A DNA stretch of 64,000 bases. It comes from Mycobacterium sp. ACS4054 (GTDB taxonomy: Bacteria; Actinomycetota; Actinomycetes; Mycobacteriales; Mycobacteriaceae). Location of the stretch: the NCBI RefSeq assembly GCF_001667275.1, contig NZ_LZHV01000017.1:1-64000 (forward strand), read 5' to 3'. A program made the position numbers and the translations under genes. Shown here one piece after another: positions 18,950 to 28,871 of this stretch; positions within the stretch are counted from its first letter, which is position 1, and each line of letters starts with the position of its first letter. Below the pieces are notes generated by a model that worked only from the letters and a program-made list of their open reading frames with translations, searched no databases and was not told the DNA's origin.

Positions 18950-20287
18950 CTACAGCGACAGGTAGGTGCTCAGCTCGTAGGGGGTGACGTGGCTGCGGTA
19001 GTTGGCCCACTCGGTGCGCTTGTTGCGCAGGAAGAAGTCAAAGACGTGCTCCCCCAACGTTTCCGCGACGAGCTCGGAGGACTCCATGGCACGCAGCGCG
19101 GCATCCAGGCTTGTCGGCAGCTCGCGGTAGCCCATCGCGATCCGCTCCTCGGCGGTCAGGTCCCACACGTTGTCCTCGGCCTGGGGTCCCAGCACGTAGC
19201 CCTTTTCCACCCCGCGCAGGCCGGCGGCGAGCAGCACGGCGTACGCCAGATACGGGTTGCAGGCCGAGTCGGGGCTGCGCACCTCGATCCGCCGCGACGA
19301 CGTCTTGTGCGGGGTGTACATCGGCACCCGCACCAGCGCCGAGCGATTCGCCGCGCCCCACGATGCCGCGGTGGGCGCCTCGCCGCCATGCACCAGCCGC
19401 TTGTAGGAGTTGACCCATTGATTGGTGACCGCGCTGATCTCGGAGGCGTGCTCGAGTATCCCGGCGATGAACGACTTGCCCACGTCGGAGAGCTGCAGCG
19501 GGTCGTCCGGGCTGTGGAACGCGTTGACGTCGCCCTCGAACAGGCTCATGTGGGTGTGCATGGCCGAGCCCGGATGCTCGGCGAAAGGTTTGGGCATGAA
19601 CGACGCCCGCGCCCCGTTCTCGATCGCGACTTCCTTGATGACGTAGCGGAAGGTCATCACGTTGTCGGCCATCGACAGCGCGTCGGCGAACCGCAGATCG
19701 ATCTCCTGCTGGCCGGGCGCGCCCTCGTGGTGGCTGAATTCCACCGAGATGCCCATGAATTCCAGCGCCTCGATCGCGTGCCGACGGAAGTTGGAGGCCG
19801 AGTCGTGCACCGCCTGATCGAAATAGCCGGCGGTATCGACGGGAACCGGCCTCGACCCGTCGTCGGGGCCGGGCTTGAGCAGGAAGAACTCGATCTCGGG
19901 GTGCACGTAGCAGGAGAAGCCGAGGTCGTTGGCCTTCTGCAGCTGGCGGCGCAGCACGTGGCGCGGGTCCGCCCACGACGGCGATCCGTCCGGCATGGTG
20001 ATGTCGCAGAACATCCGCGCCGAGTGGTGGTGGCCGGCGGAGGCCCACGGCAACACCTGGAAGGTCGACGGGTCGGGGTTGGCCACGGTGTCGGATTCCG
20101 AGACGCGGGCGAAGCCCTCGATCGATGATCCGTCGAAGCCGATGCCTTCCTCGAAGGCGCCCTCGAGTTCGGCCGGGGCGATGGCCACCGACTTGAGCGT
20201 GCCGAGCACATCGGTGAACCACAGCCGAACGAAACGGATATCCCGTTCCTCCAGGGTGCGGAGGACGAATTCCTTCTGGCGATCCAT
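18950..20287 (-). CDS. glnA2: GlnA2: GSI-alpha type glutamine synthetase
   Basis: This 445-residue glutamine synthetase carries [19 protein letters not shown] and [17 protein letters not shown]. The region aligned with the GlnA1 adenylylation loop reads [11 protein letters not shown], so the target tyrosine is replaced by Trp. It should therefore not be AMP-regulated by GlnE, as expected for GSI-alpha enzymes. The ATG at 20287 matches the M. tuberculosis start. A TACTGT box at 20295-20300, 7 bases ahead of ATG, suggests leaderless transcription. It is followed by glnE 50 bases downstream. Confidence 0.95.
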   Translation of the reverse strand: MDRQKEFVLRTLEERDIRFVRLWFTDVLGTLKSVAIAPAELEGAFEEGIGFDGSSIEGFARVSESDTVANPDPSTFQVLPWASAGHHHSARMFCDITMPDGSPSWADPRHVLRRQLQKANDLGFSCYVHPEIEFFLLKPGPDDGSRPVPVDTAGYFDQAVHDSASNFRRHAIEALEFMGISVEFSHHEGAPGQQEIDLRFADALSMADNVMTFRYVIKEVAIENGARASFMPKPFAEHPGSAMHTHMSLFEGDVNAFHSPDDPLQLSDVGKSFIAGILEHASEISAVTNQWVNSYKRLVHGGEAPTAASWGAANRSALVRVPMYTPHKTSSRRIEVRSPDSACNPYLAYAVLLAAGLRGVEKGYVLGPQAEDNVWDLTAEERIAMGYRELPTSLDAALRAMESSELVAETLGEHVFDFFLRNKRTEWANYRSHVTPYELSTYLSL

Positions 20288-20294
20288 AACCGAA

Positions 20295-20326
20295 ACAGTA
20301 GGCAACAGCTGTTAATTCTGTGTTAC
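20295..20326 (-). promoter_or_regulatory. glnA2 leaderless -10 and partial GlnR-like half-site
   Basis: Read on the minus strand, GTAAC (20322-20326) and TTAAC (20311-20315) are spaced by 6 bases, like one half of a GlnR site. The next two boxes are absent. TACTGT (20295-20300) is a -10-like hexamer 7 bases before the glnA2 ATG. The half-site overlaps the expected -35 region. Confidence 0.35.
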
Positions 20327-20378
20327 CGATGCGCGCTCGGAACAATTGCGAACATTGCAAACAGGCTGCTCAGTGCCG

Positions 20379-21929
20379 TCAGGACTGGCACCGGTAGGAC
20401 GGCGGCGGCAACGTCCCCGCGACGAGATAACGCGTCACGGCGCCGTCCACACACTGGTCGCCGTTGAACACCGCGGTGTGTTGCGTCCCGTCGTAGGTGA
20501 TCAGCGGGCCACCCAGTTGGCGGGCTAGGTTGACGCCAGCCTGGTACGGGGTGGCCGGATCGTGCGTGGTGGAGACGACGACGACCTTGCCCGGCGCCGC
20601 CGGCGAGGCCGCGTGCGGCGTCGACGTCGCCGGCACCGGCCACAGCGCGCACAGGTCGCGGGGGGCATCCCCGGTGAACTGCCCGTAGCTGAGGAACGGG
20701 GCGGCCTGGCGGATGCGCCGATCCGCCGACACCCAGCTCGCCGCATCCTTCGGCGTGGGCGCGTCGACGCACCGGATCGCGTTGAACGCATCCTGATCGT
20801 TGGTGTAGTGCCCGCCGCGGTCGCGGCCCTCGTAGTCGTCGGCGAGCAGCAGCAGGTCGCCCGCGTCGGTGCCGCGCTGCAGCCCGAGCAGGCCGCTGGT
20901 CAGGTACTTCCAGTGCGCCGGTGTGTACAGCGCGTTGATGGTGCCGGTGGTCGCGTCGGCGTAACTCAGGCCGCGGGAGTCCGACGTGTGGCCCGGCTTG
21001 GCGACCAACGGGTCGATGAGGGCGTGATAGCGGTTGACGAACTGGGCCGGGTCGGTGCCCAGCGGGCAGCCCGGCGAGCGGGCGCAGTCGGTGGCGTAGT
21101 CGTTGAAAGCGGTTTGAAATCCCGCCATCTGCTGCACGTTCTCGTCGACCGGGCCGACGGTCGGGTCGATCGCGCCGTCGAGCACCATCGTCCGGACGTG
21201 GGCGCCGAAGCGCTCCAGGTACGCGGTGCCCAGCTCGGTACCGTAGCTGTAGCCGAGGTAGTTGATCTGATCGTCGCCCAGCGCCTGGCGGACCATGTCC
21301 ATGTCGCGGGCCACCGACGCGGTGCCGACGTTGGCCAGGAACCCGGTGCCCATCCGGGTCACGCACTGCTGGGCCAGCTGTTGGTAGAGCTGTTCGATGT
21401 GCGCGACGCCGGCCGGGCTGTAGTCGACCATCGGCTCGCGACGGTAGGCGTCGAACTCGGCGTCGGTGCGGCAGCGCAGCGCCGGGGTGGAATGCCCCAC
21501 CCCTCGCGGGTCGAAACCGACCAGGTCGAAGTTGCGCCGGATGGGCGTGTTCTCCAGATCCGACGCCATCCCGGCCACCATGTCGACCGCGGATCCGCCC
21601 GGGCCGCCCGGATTGACCAACAGCGAGCCGATCCGCTGGCCGGTCGCCGGCACGCGGATCACCGCCAGCTTGGCCTGCCCGGCGCCGGGATTGTCGTAGT
21701 CGACCGGGACTGACACCGTGGTGCACTGCGCGGTGGGGACATCGCTTGTGTCCGTGACGAATTGACCGCAGCTCCCCCACGGCTGCGACGTGGCCACCGA
21801 CGCCCTCGGCGCCGGGGTCTGCCCGGCGTCGGGTTCGGGGGTGGCACCGGCCACCGCCGATTGCCCCACCACCAACGCGAATGACAGCAGCGCCGAGCTC
21901 AAGGACCCCAGGCGCGACATGGCTGTCAT
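20379..21929 (-). CDS. Exported alpha/beta hydrolase protease, CaeA paralogue (Rv2223c-like)
   Basis: This 516-residue protein begins with a cleavable signal peptide ending near residue 29. The alpha/beta hydrolase core has oxyanion region NPGGPGGSA (107-115) and nucleophile Ser228 in GYSYG. A late His lies in DGTQHTAVF, with Asp in [13 protein letters not shown]. The C-terminal TAP-like domain is present. It is a close relative of the neighbouring CaeA (Hip1) but lacks a lipobox, so it should be released or loosely wall-associated. The Cys pattern suggests disulphides. The pair is consistent with tandem duplication, as in H37Rv. Confidence 0.92.
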   Translation of the reverse strand: MTAMSRLGSLSSALLSFALVVGQSAVAGATPEPDAGQTPAPRASVATSQPWGSCGQFVTDTSDVPTAQCTTVSVPVDYDNPGAGQAKLAVIRVPATGQRIGSLLVNPGGPGGSAVDMVAGMASDLENTPIRRNFDLVGFDPRGVGHSTPALRCRTDAEFDAYRREPMVDYSPAGVAHIEQLYQQLAQQCVTRMGTGFLANVGTASVARDMDMVRQALGDDQINYLGYSYGTELGTAYLERFGAHVRTMVLDGAIDPTVGPVDENVQQMAGFQTAFNDYATDCARSPGCPLGTDPAQFVNRYHALIDPLVAKPGHTSDSRGLSYADATTGTINALYTPAHWKYLTSGLLGLQRGTDAGDLLLLADDYEGRDRGGHYTNDQDAFNAIRCVDAPTPKDAASWVSADRRIRQAAPFLSYGQFTGDAPRDLCALWPVPATSTPHAASPAAPGKVVVVSTTHDPATPYQAGVNLARQLGGPLITYDGTQHTAVFNGDQCVDGAVTRYLVAGTLPPPSYRCQS

Positions 21930-22035
21930 CGTGTCAGCCGCGGGTACCCGAAGCGCCGCGAAACGGTTACGCCTTGGTCTCGTCTGCGGAGCACCGGCGC
22001 GTTGCGTTGCACTCGGCGTCAGAGGTGTACGCGCA

Positions 22036-23598
22036 CTAGCACTTTGCGCCGCTGGGCGGTGTGGCGCCGCCGACCAGGTATGCCGTGACGTAGTTGTCGA
22101 TGCAGCCGTCGCCCTGGAACACGACCGTGTGCTGGGTCCCGTCGTAGGTGAGCAGCGAGCTGCGCAGCTGGTTGGCCAGATCCACCCCGGCCTTGTACGG
22201 GGTGGCCGGGTCGTGGGTGGTCGAGACCACCACGGTCGGCGCCAGGCCGGGCGCGGAGATGGGGTGCGGCTTGCTCGTCGGCGGCACCGGCCAGAAGGCG
22301 CAGGTGCCCAGCGGCGCGTCGCCGGTGAACTGGCCGTAGCTCATGAACGGCGCGATCTCCCGCGAGCGCCGGTCTTCGTCAATCACCTTGGCGCGGTCGG
22401 TGATCGGCGGCTGGTCGACGCAGTTGATGGCGACCCGTGCGTCGGTGGCGTTGGTGTAGTGGCCGTGCGCGTCGCGGCGCATGTACATGTCGGCCAGCGC
22501 GAGCAGGGTGTCGCCTCGGTGGTCGGCCAGCTCGCCCAGCCCGTCGCTCAGGTGATGCCACAACGTGGGCGAGTACAGCGCCATGATCGTGCCGACGATG
22601 GCGTCGCTATAGCTCAGTCCCCGTGGGTCGTTCGTGGGGGCCGGCTTGCCGACCATCGGGTTGTTGGGATCGACCAGCGGGTCGACCAGGCTGTGGTAGA
22701 CGTCGACGGCCTTGGCCGGGTCGGTGCCCAGCGGGCAGGTCGGCTTCTTCGCGCAGTCGGTGGCGAAGTCGTTGAACGCGTCCTGGAAACCCTTGGCCTG
22801 GCGCAGGTCTGCCTCGATCGGGTCGGCGTTGGGGTCGACGGCGCCGTCGAGGATCATCGCCCGCACCTTGTCCGGGTAGGCCTCCGCGTAGGCGGAGCCG
22901 ATCCGGGTGCCGTAGGAGTAGCCGAGGTAGGTCAGCTTGTCGTCGCCCAGCGCCGCACGGATCGAGTCCAGATCCTTGGCGACGTTGACCGTGCCGACGT
23001 TGGCCAGGAAGTTCTTGCCCATCTTGTCGACGCAGCGGCCGACGAACTGCTTGGTCTCGTCCTCGATGTGCGCCACGCCCGCCGGGGTGTAGTCGACGTT
23101 GGGCTCTGTGCGCAGCCGGTCGTTGTCGGCGTCGGAGTTGCACCAGACCGCCGGCCGCGACGACCCCACGCCGCGGGGATCGAAGCCCACCAGGTCGAAC
23201 CGCTCGCGGACCCGCTTGGGCAGCGACTGCACCACGCCCAGCGCGGCCTCGATGCCCGACTCCCCGGGACCGCCCGGGTTGATCACCAGCGAGCCGATCT
23301 TGTCGCCGGTGGCAGGGAACCGGATCATCGCCAGCGTCGCGACGTCGCCGTCGCGGTGGTCGTAGTCCACCGGCACCGCCAACTTGCCGCACAGCGCCCC
23401 GGCGGGAATCTTGGCCTTCGGGTTCGACGACTTGCACGGTGTCCACTCGACGGCCTGCCCGAGCTTGGGTTCGGCCAGCAGGGCGCGCCCGCCGACGACG
23501 CGCACGCAGCCCGCGAGCAGCAGCGCCACGGCAGCAAACGCCGTCCCAACCAGCAGCGTGCGCGCAACCTTGTCGCGGCGAGACAGACCCATGCCCAC
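22036..23598 (-). CDS. caeA: CaeA (Hip1): cell-envelope lipoprotein serine protease
   Basis: This 520-residue protein has the same length as M. tuberculosis Rv2224c. The N-terminus RRDK precedes a hydrophobic core and lipobox LAGC (Cys31). The catalytic domain carries NPGGPGESG, nucleophile Ser228 in [14 protein letters not shown], Asp in [12 protein letters not shown] and His in DGTQHTVVF. In M. tuberculosis it cleaves GroEL2 and dampens host macrophage responses; that is literature knowledge. GTG 23598 is chosen to match the M. tuberculosis start; ATG 23592 is two codons later. It diverges from panB across a 201-base spacer. Confidence 0.95.
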   Translation of the reverse strand: MGMGLSRRDKVARTLLVGTAFAAVALLLAGCVRVVGGRALLAEPKLGQAVEWTPCKSSNPKAKIPAGALCGKLAVPVDYDHRDGDVATLAMIRFPATGDKIGSLVINPGGPGESGIEAALGVVQSLPKRVRERFDLVGFDPRGVGSSRPAVWCNSDADNDRLRTEPNVDYTPAGVAHIEDETKQFVGRCVDKMGKNFLANVGTVNVAKDLDSIRAALGDDKLTYLGYSYGTRIGSAYAEAYPDKVRAMILDGAVDPNADPIEADLRQAKGFQDAFNDFATDCAKKPTCPLGTDPAKAVDVYHSLVDPLVDPNNPMVGKPAPTNDPRGLSYSDAIVGTIMALYSPTLWHHLSDGLGELADHRGDTLLALADMYMRRDAHGHYTNATDARVAINCVDQPPITDRAKVIDEDRRSREIAPFMSYGQFTGDAPLGTCAFWPVPPTSKPHPISAPGLAPTVVVSTTHDPATPYKAGVDLANQLRSSLLTYDGTQHTVVFQGDGCIDNYVTAYLVGGATPPSGAKC

Positions 23599-23799
23599 AT
23601 ATGCTGCCAGAGCCAAGCTGAGATTCTCATGAGCGGCACCACCGGGCCGCCGGCGCGCGACGGCGATGCGACCGGGTGTATGGCACACATCACAGCGACG
23701 GTGCAACCGCACAGCAGAGATGGCAGAATGGCACCGTCAGACGAACCCGGGGACCCCAAGAGGCCACGAGGATCGACCCGACCACCACTAGGGACAATG

Positions 23800-24639
23800 A
23801 TGTCTGAGCAGAACGTTTATGGTGCCGGCACGTCGGAGCAGCCGCTCCCCAAAATCCGCACCCACCACCTGCAGAAGATGAAGGCCGAAGGCCACAAGTG
23901 GGCCATGCTCACGGCCTACGACTTCTCCACCGCGCGCATCTTCGACGAGGCGGGCATTCCGGTCCTGCTGGTCGGCGACTCGGCCGCCAACGTCGTCTAC
24001 GGCTACGACACCACGGTGCCCGTCTCGATCGACGAGATGATCCCGTTGGTGCGCGGCGTGGTGCGGGGCGCCCGGCACGCGCTGGTCGTCGCGGACCTGC
24101 CGTTCGGCAGCTACGAGGCCGGGCCCGCCGCGGCTCTGGCGTCGGCCACCCGGTTCATGAAGGAGGGCGGCGCACACGCCGTCAAGCTCGAGGGCGGCGA
24201 GCGGGTGGTCGACCAGATCGCCTGCCTGACCGCGGCCGGCATCCCGGTGATGGCGCACATCGGCTTCACGCCGCAGAGCGTCAACAGCCTGGGCGGGTTC
24301 CGGGTGCAAGGTCGCGGTGACGCCGCGGAACAGACCGTGCACGACGCGATCGCGGTCGCCGAGGCCGGGGCGTTCTCCGTCGTCATGGAGATGGTGCCGG
24401 CCGAACTGGCCACGCAGATCACCGGCAAGCTGACCATCCCGACCATCGGCATCGGCGCCGGCCCCAACTGCGACGGCCAGGTTCTGGTCTGGCAGGACAT
24501 GGCCGGCGTCAGCAGCGGCAAGGCCGCGCGCTTCGTCAAGCGGTTCGCCGACGTCGGCGACCAGTTGCGCCGGGCGGCCACCCAATACGCGCAAGAGGTG
24601 GCCGAGGGCACCTTCCCCGCCGACGAGCACTGCTTCTGA
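23800..24639 (+). CDS. panB: PanB: ketopantoate hydroxymethyltransferase
   Basis: This 279-residue enzyme makes ketopantoate from ketoisovalerate and methylenetetrahydrofolate, the first committed step to pantothenate and coenzyme A. Metal ligands Asp60 (LLVGDSA) and Asp99 (VVADLPF) are visible, as is the catalytic Glu in VVMEMVP. The conserved GFTPQSVN and [14 protein letters not shown] motifs are intact. ATG 23800 follows a tandem ATG (23797). The weak GGGA site fits 23800 better. It is not adjacent to other pan genes, as in H37Rv. Confidence 0.96.
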   Translation: MSEQNVYGAGTSEQPLPKIRTHHLQKMKAEGHKWAMLTAYDFSTARIFDEAGIPVLLVGDSAANVVYGYDTTVPVSIDEMIPLVRGVVRGARHALVVADLPFGSYEAGPAAALASATRFMKEGGAHAVKLEGGERVVDQIACLTAAGIPVMAHIGFTPQSVNSLGGFRVQGRGDAAEQTVHDAIAVAEAGAFSVVMEMVPAELATQITGKLTIPTIGIGAGPNCDGQVLVWQDMAGVSSGKAARFVKRFADVGDQLRRAATQYAQEVAEGTFPADEHCF

Positions 24640-24688
24640 CGTAATCCCCCAAATCGCCAAACCCGTTGTGTGGCAGGCGCGTACGATT

Positions 24689-24712
24689 GCTCTTGGATAG
24701 CTTCTCAAGAGC
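24689..24712 (+). promoter_or_regulatory. Operator-like inverted repeat with -10 box in its centre
   Basis: GCTCTTG (24689-24695) and CAAGAGC (24706-24712) form a perfect 7-base inverted repeat around a 10-base centre that contains TAGCTT (24698-24703), a TANNNT -10 candidate. It lies 40 bases before the GH5 gene and 50 after panB. There is no T-tract, so an operator is more likely than a terminator. Confidence 0.4.
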
Positions 24713-24751
24713 GAGGGTGAACACATCGACCGGGGGATTCGTGGTGACTTC

Positions 24752-25933
24752 GTGCACCGCCGAAGCGTGCTGAAGTTACCGCTATTGCTGGCAGGAGGCA
24801 CGGCACTGGCCCGAGCACCTCGCGCGGCCGCGCAGCCCGCGCCTGGCACCTCGCCGCAGGCAAGCCGCTGGTCACCCGAGCGCGCCAACCGGTGGTATCA
24901 GGCGCAGGGCTGGCCGGTCGGGGCGAACTACATCACGTCGAACGCGATCAACCAGCTGGAGATGTTTCAGCCCGACACGTTCGACCCGCGACGCATCGAC
25001 ACCGAACTGGGCTGGGCCCGCGCCAACGGGCTCAACGCGGTGCGGGTCTTCCTGCACGACCTGCTGTGGGCGCAGGACCAGCGGGGGTTTCAGGTCCGCC
25101 TCGCCCAGTTCGTCGACATCGCGGCGCGCCACGACATCAAGCCGCTGTTCGTGTTGTTCGACTCCTGCTGGGATCCACATCCCGAGGCCGGTCCGCAACG
25201 CGCCCCCACCCCGGGCGTGCACAACTCGGGATGGGTCCAGAGCCCGGGCGCGCAGCGCCTCGACGACCGCGGCTACCTGAACACGCTGCGGGCCTACGTC
25301 ACCGGGGTGCTGACCCAATTCCGCACCGACGACCGCGTTTTGGGCTGGGACCTGTGGAACGAGCCGGACAATCCGTCGAAGTACTACCGCTCCGTCGAGC
25401 GGGCCGACAAGCTCGACCTGGTCGCCGACCTGCTTCCGCAGGTATTCGGCTGGGCCCGCACGGTCGATCCGTCCCAGCCGCTGACGAGCGGCGTGTGGGA
25501 CGGCGAGTGGGCCGACCCCGGTCGTCGCACCGCGATCAGCGGCATCCAGCTGGACAACTCCGACGTGATCACATTCCATTCCTATGCCGCGCCGGCGGAG
25601 TTCGAGGGCCGCATCGCCGAGCTCGCACCCCTCGGGCGCCCGATCCTGTGCACCGAATACATGGCCCGCCCGTTGGGCAGCACCGTCCAGGGCGTGCTGC
25701 CCATCGCGAAGCGCTACAACGTCGGCGCGTTCAACTGGGGGCTGGTCGCCGGGAAAACCCAGACGTTCTTCCCGTGGGACTCATGGGAGCACCCGTATCC
25801 CGCCTTGCCCGACGAGTGGTTCCACGACCTGCTCGCCCCCGACGGGCGGCCGTTCCGCGAGCCCGAGACTCAGACGATTCGCGAGCTGAGCGGGCTGGCA
25901 CTGCATCTGCACGACGCGCCGCCCCCCGGTTGA
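24752..25933 (+). CDS. Secreted GH5-like glycoside hydrolase
   Basis: This 393-residue protein starts at GTG 24752 with a short signal peptide carrying twin arginines (HRRSVLKLPLLLAGG), suggesting Tat export, and a cleavage region near residue 28. The TIM barrel shows a GH5/clan-A pattern: VGANYITSNA near 56, the catalytic acid Glu204 in WDLWNEP, and the nucleophile candidate Glu302 in ILCTEYMAR. The relatives are cellulase- or mannanase-like enzymes, but the substrate is not evident. It is not present between panB and Rv2226 in H37Rv as far as I recall. The stop is 1 base from that of the convergent hemophore-like gene. Confidence 0.87.
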   Translation: MHRRSVLKLPLLLAGGTALARAPRAAAQPAPGTSPQASRWSPERANRWYQAQGWPVGANYITSNAINQLEMFQPDTFDPRRIDTELGWARANGLNAVRVFLHDLLWAQDQRGFQVRLAQFVDIAARHDIKPLFVLFDSCWDPHPEAGPQRAPTPGVHNSGWVQSPGAQRLDDRGYLNTLRAYVTGVLTQFRTDDRVLGWDLWNEPDNPSKYYRSVERADKLDLVADLLPQVFGWARTVDPSQPLTSGVWDGEWADPGRRTAISGIQLDNSDVITFHSYAAPAEFEGRIAELAPLGRPILCTEYMARPLGSTVQGVLPIAKRYNVGAFNWGLVAGKTQTFFPWDSWEHPYPALPDEWFHDLLAPDGRPFREPETQTIRELSGLALHLHDAPPPG

Positions 25934-25934
25934 G

Positions 25935-26300
25935 CTACTGGCACCGATTCTGGAAATCGGTCAGCGGCTGGCGAATGCCCTCCAGGTCGGCGTGCGTCTG
26001 CGGGTTGGCATCCATGTACTGCTTGACCTGGTCCCGGATTTCGCTGCGGGGCTGGCCGCGCAAGCTGGTGAAGTACGCGTTCACGTCCGGGTGGGTGAAC
26101 AGGTAGGCCGATGTCGCCGCGGCCACACCCGCGGATACCTGGGCGAGGTCCGCCGCCGTGCAGTTGGGCGCCGACGAGGGCGCCGGCTCCGGCGCATCGG
26201 TTGCCGAATCCGCGCCCGCCGAGCCGGCCCCGGCGAAAAGCATTACCACACCGGCCGCGCCGGCGGCCATCACTCTCGTGCCGCGAGCAAAAGACACCAT
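25935..26300 (-). CDS. Hemophore-like secreted heme-binding family protein
   Basis: This 121-residue protein has a signal peptide (residues 1 to about 31, ending GAGSAGADS). The mature helical domain carries two cysteines framing the fold (APNCTAADL and FQNRCQ). The pattern AYLFTHPDVNAYFTSL resembles the mycobacterial hemophore family of Rv0203 (TIGR04529). Such proteins bind and shuttle heme outside the cell. ATG 26300 is chosen because AAGGAG lies 6 bases upstream. It diverges from the Pro-rich peptide gene and converges on the GH5 gene. Confidence 0.82.
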   Translation of the reverse strand: MVSFARGTRVMAAGAAGVVMLFAGAGSAGADSATDAPEPAPSSAPNCTAADLAQVSAGVAAATSAYLFTHPDVNAYFTSLRGQPRSEIRDQVKQYMDANPQTHADLEGIRQPLTDFQNRCQ

Positions 26301-26446
26301 GGAGCGCTCCTTCATCAGGCATCCGGACGAGCGGTTGTCCGTACCGCAAACCATAAGCGGTTTCCGGGCGGCGCATGCGCCATTCCGGCGCGGAGATTCG
26401 AGCGTGCGCGGCCGACGAATCGGACTTCCACCGGCCGCGACGCCGA

Positions 26447-26452
26447 TATACT
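26447..26452 (+). promoter_or_regulatory. Leaderless -10 box (TATACT) for the Pro-rich secreted peptide
   Basis: TATACT fits TANNNT closely and ends 6 bases before ATG 26459. There is no ribosome binding site, so the transcript probably starts at or next to the start codon. Confidence 0.5.
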
Positions 26453-26458
26453 TCGGAC

Positions 26459-26695
26459 ATGAATGCGCGCCGCTGGATCACGCTGGCGTTGGCGGCGATG
26501 GCCGCCGTTCCCGGCATCGTTTTTGCCACGCATTCCGCCGACCGAGCGGAGGCGACCGTCTGCGTCGGCGGCGGCCGGCGCATCTCGGTGAGCGGATGCG
26601 CCAACATCGGCGACACCATCGCGCGCTACGCCCCGCCGCCGGACGCTTACGCCCCGCTGCCGGAGGACACGCCTCCCCCGCCGCCACCGCCGTAG
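26459..26695 (+). CDS. Small secreted Pro-rich protein, unknown function
   Basis: This 78-residue protein has a signal peptide (about residues 1-32), a short mature core with two cysteines (TVCVGG and VSGCANIG) that probably pair, and a proline-rich tail ending in seven consecutive prolines. This resembles small mycobacterial secreted proteins of unknown role. A TATACT box 6 bases before the ATG supports leaderless expression and this start. It sits between a hemophore-like gene and a CYTH-CHAD gene. Confidence 0.7.
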   Translation: MNARRWITLALAAMAAVPGIVFATHSADRAEATVCVGGGRRISVSGCANIGDTIARYAPPPDAYAPLPEDTPPPPPPP

Positions 26696-26816
26696 CGCCA
26701 CGGCCACGCGCCCATCGCCACCGATCCGGTAACCGGGGTATGGCAGGCTATGGGAGCCCATCACCACCGTCCCCGACGTTCAAGGCCGCGGCGACGCGCC
26801 CTCAACGGAGCCGAAA

Positions 26817-28376
26817 ATGCCTGCTAAAGCGCCGCAAACCTCGCGCCATTTAGAGGTGGAGCGCAAGTTCGACGTCGGCGAGTCCACCGTGTCGCCCTCG
26901 TTCGAAGGCATCGCCGCGGTGGCGCACGTCGACAAGTCGCCGACTCAGACGTTGGACGCGACGTACTTCGACACCCCGGCACAGGACCTGGCCCGCAACA
27001 AGATCACCCTGCGCCGCCGCACCGGTGGCGCCGACGCGGGGTGGCACCTGAAGCTGCCCGCCGGACCCGAGGTCCGCACCGAAGTGCGGGCACCGCTGGA
27101 CGCCTCCGGCCCGGACAACCCCGACGCCGTGCCGGAAGAGCTGGTGGACGTCGTGCTGGCGATCGTCCGCGACCACCCGCTTGAACCGGTCGCGCGCATC
27201 ACCACGCAACGCGAAAGCCAGGTGTTGTACGCCGCGGACGGCACCCCGCTGGCTGAGTTCTGCAACGACCACGTCACCGCGTGGTCGGCCCAAACCTCCG
27301 AGGACGCCGACCTGGAGCCCACCCAGCAGGAGTGGCGCGAATGGGAATTGGAGCTCATCGAAGCAAGCGGGGCGTCCAACGGCGCCCCCGACACCGAGCT
27401 GTTGAACCGCCTGGGTAACCGGCTGCTCGACGCCGGCGCCGCGCCCGCCGGTCACTCCTCCAAGCTGGCGCGGGTGCTCGGCACCAAGCCGCGGCACAAT
27501 GGCGATCAGCCCGCCGAGCACCCGCTGCAGCGCGCGGTGGCCGAGCAGATCCGCGAACTGTTGGTGTGGGATCGCGCCGTGCGGGCCGACGCGTTCGATT
27601 CCATTCACCAGATGCGGGTCACCACCCGCAAGCTGCGCAGCCTGCTGCGCGACTACGAGGAAACGTTCGGACTGCCCGACACCTGGGTTCTCGACGAACT
27701 GCGCGAACTGGCCGGCATCCTCGGCATCGCCCGCGACGCCGAGGTTCTCGCGGAGCGTTATGAGCGTGAATTGGACGGGCTGGCACCGGATTTGGTGCGC
27801 GGACCGGTGCGCGAGCGGCTGGTCGGGGGCGCGCAGCGCCGGTATCAGACCGGGCTGCGGCGGTCGCTGATGGCGATGCGGACGCAGCGCTACTTCCGGC
27901 TGCTCGACGCCCTCGAGGAAATCGCCGCGCAACCCCCCGGCGCCGAATCGGGCGAAGAACACGCGCCGGTGACCATCGACGCCGCCTACAAGAAGGTCCG
28001 CAAGGCGGCCAAGGCCGCCAGGGCGGTCGCCGAGGTGGACCCGGAGCAGCCGGACGACCAACACCACCGCGACGAGGCCCTCCACCGAATCCGCAAGCGG
28101 GCCAAGCGGCTTCGCTACACCGCGGCGGCCACCGGCGCCGACAGGGTCGCCGAGCAGTCGAAGGCCGTCCAGTCGCTGCTCGGTGACCACCAGGACAGCG
28201 TGGTCAGCCGCGAGCACCTGCGCCACGAGTCCGAGGCCGCGCACGCCGACGGCGAGGACACCTTCACCTACGGCCTGCTGTACCAACAGGAGGCCGACCT
28301 CGCCGAGCGGTGCGCTCAAGGACTCGACGACGCGTTGCGCAAACTCGCCAAGGCGGTGCGCAAGGCCCGGCGCTGA
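26817..28376 (+). CDS. CYTH and CHAD domain protein (Rv2226-like)
   Basis: This 519-residue protein starts with a CYTH domain (about 10-205) bearing the signature VERKF near residue 15 and alternating charged tunnel residues (KITLRRRTGG, WHLKLP). CYTH enzymes act on triphosphates. A CHAD domain (about 230-515) with conserved histidines follows (FDSIHQMRVTTRKLRS, and a second half HHRDEALHRIRKRAKRLRY). CHAD domains bind polyphosphate. A polyphosphate- or triphosphate-related role is inferred. It matches H37Rv Rv2226 in order. Confidence 0.92.
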   Translation: MPAKAPQTSRHLEVERKFDVGESTVSPSFEGIAAVAHVDKSPTQTLDATYFDTPAQDLARNKITLRRRTGGADAGWHLKLPAGPEVRTEVRAPLDASGPDNPDAVPEELVDVVLAIVRDHPLEPVARITTQRESQVLYAADGTPLAEFCNDHVTAWSAQTSEDADLEPTQQEWREWELELIEASGASNGAPDTELLNRLGNRLLDAGAAPAGHSSKLARVLGTKPRHNGDQPAEHPLQRAVAEQIRELLVWDRAVRADAFDSIHQMRVTTRKLRSLLRDYEETFGLPDTWVLDELRELAGILGIARDAEVLAERYERELDGLAPDLVRGPVRERLVGGAQRRYQTGLRRSLMAMRTQRYFRLLDALEEIAAQPPGAESGEEHAPVTIDAAYKKVRKAAKAARAVAEVDPEQPDDQHHRDEALHRIRKRAKRLRYTAAATGADRVAEQSKAVQSLLGDHQDSVVSREHLRHESEAAHADGEDTFTYGLLYQQEADLAERCAQGLDDALRKLAKAVRKARR

Positions 28377-28381
28377 GCGGG

Positions 28382-28788
<407 letters not shown>

Positions 28789-28871
28789 GACGATCCACGG
28801 TACTACTTGCGCGATGCCGGGGCCAGCAACGATCACCCCGGCGGGCTCGGCGCGGCCCTATCGTGGACCTC

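Noticed and set aside
16185..18965. A 926-codon open frame on the plus strand opposite glnE
   Set aside because: It is antisense to a fully conserved enzyme, rich in Arg, His, Gln and Gly, and has no domain. Such long antisense frames arise from third-position GC in this genome.
24640..24751. Inverted repeat at 24689-24712 as a panB terminator
   Set aside because: There is no T-tract and the repeat encloses a -10-like box, so an operator is preferred.
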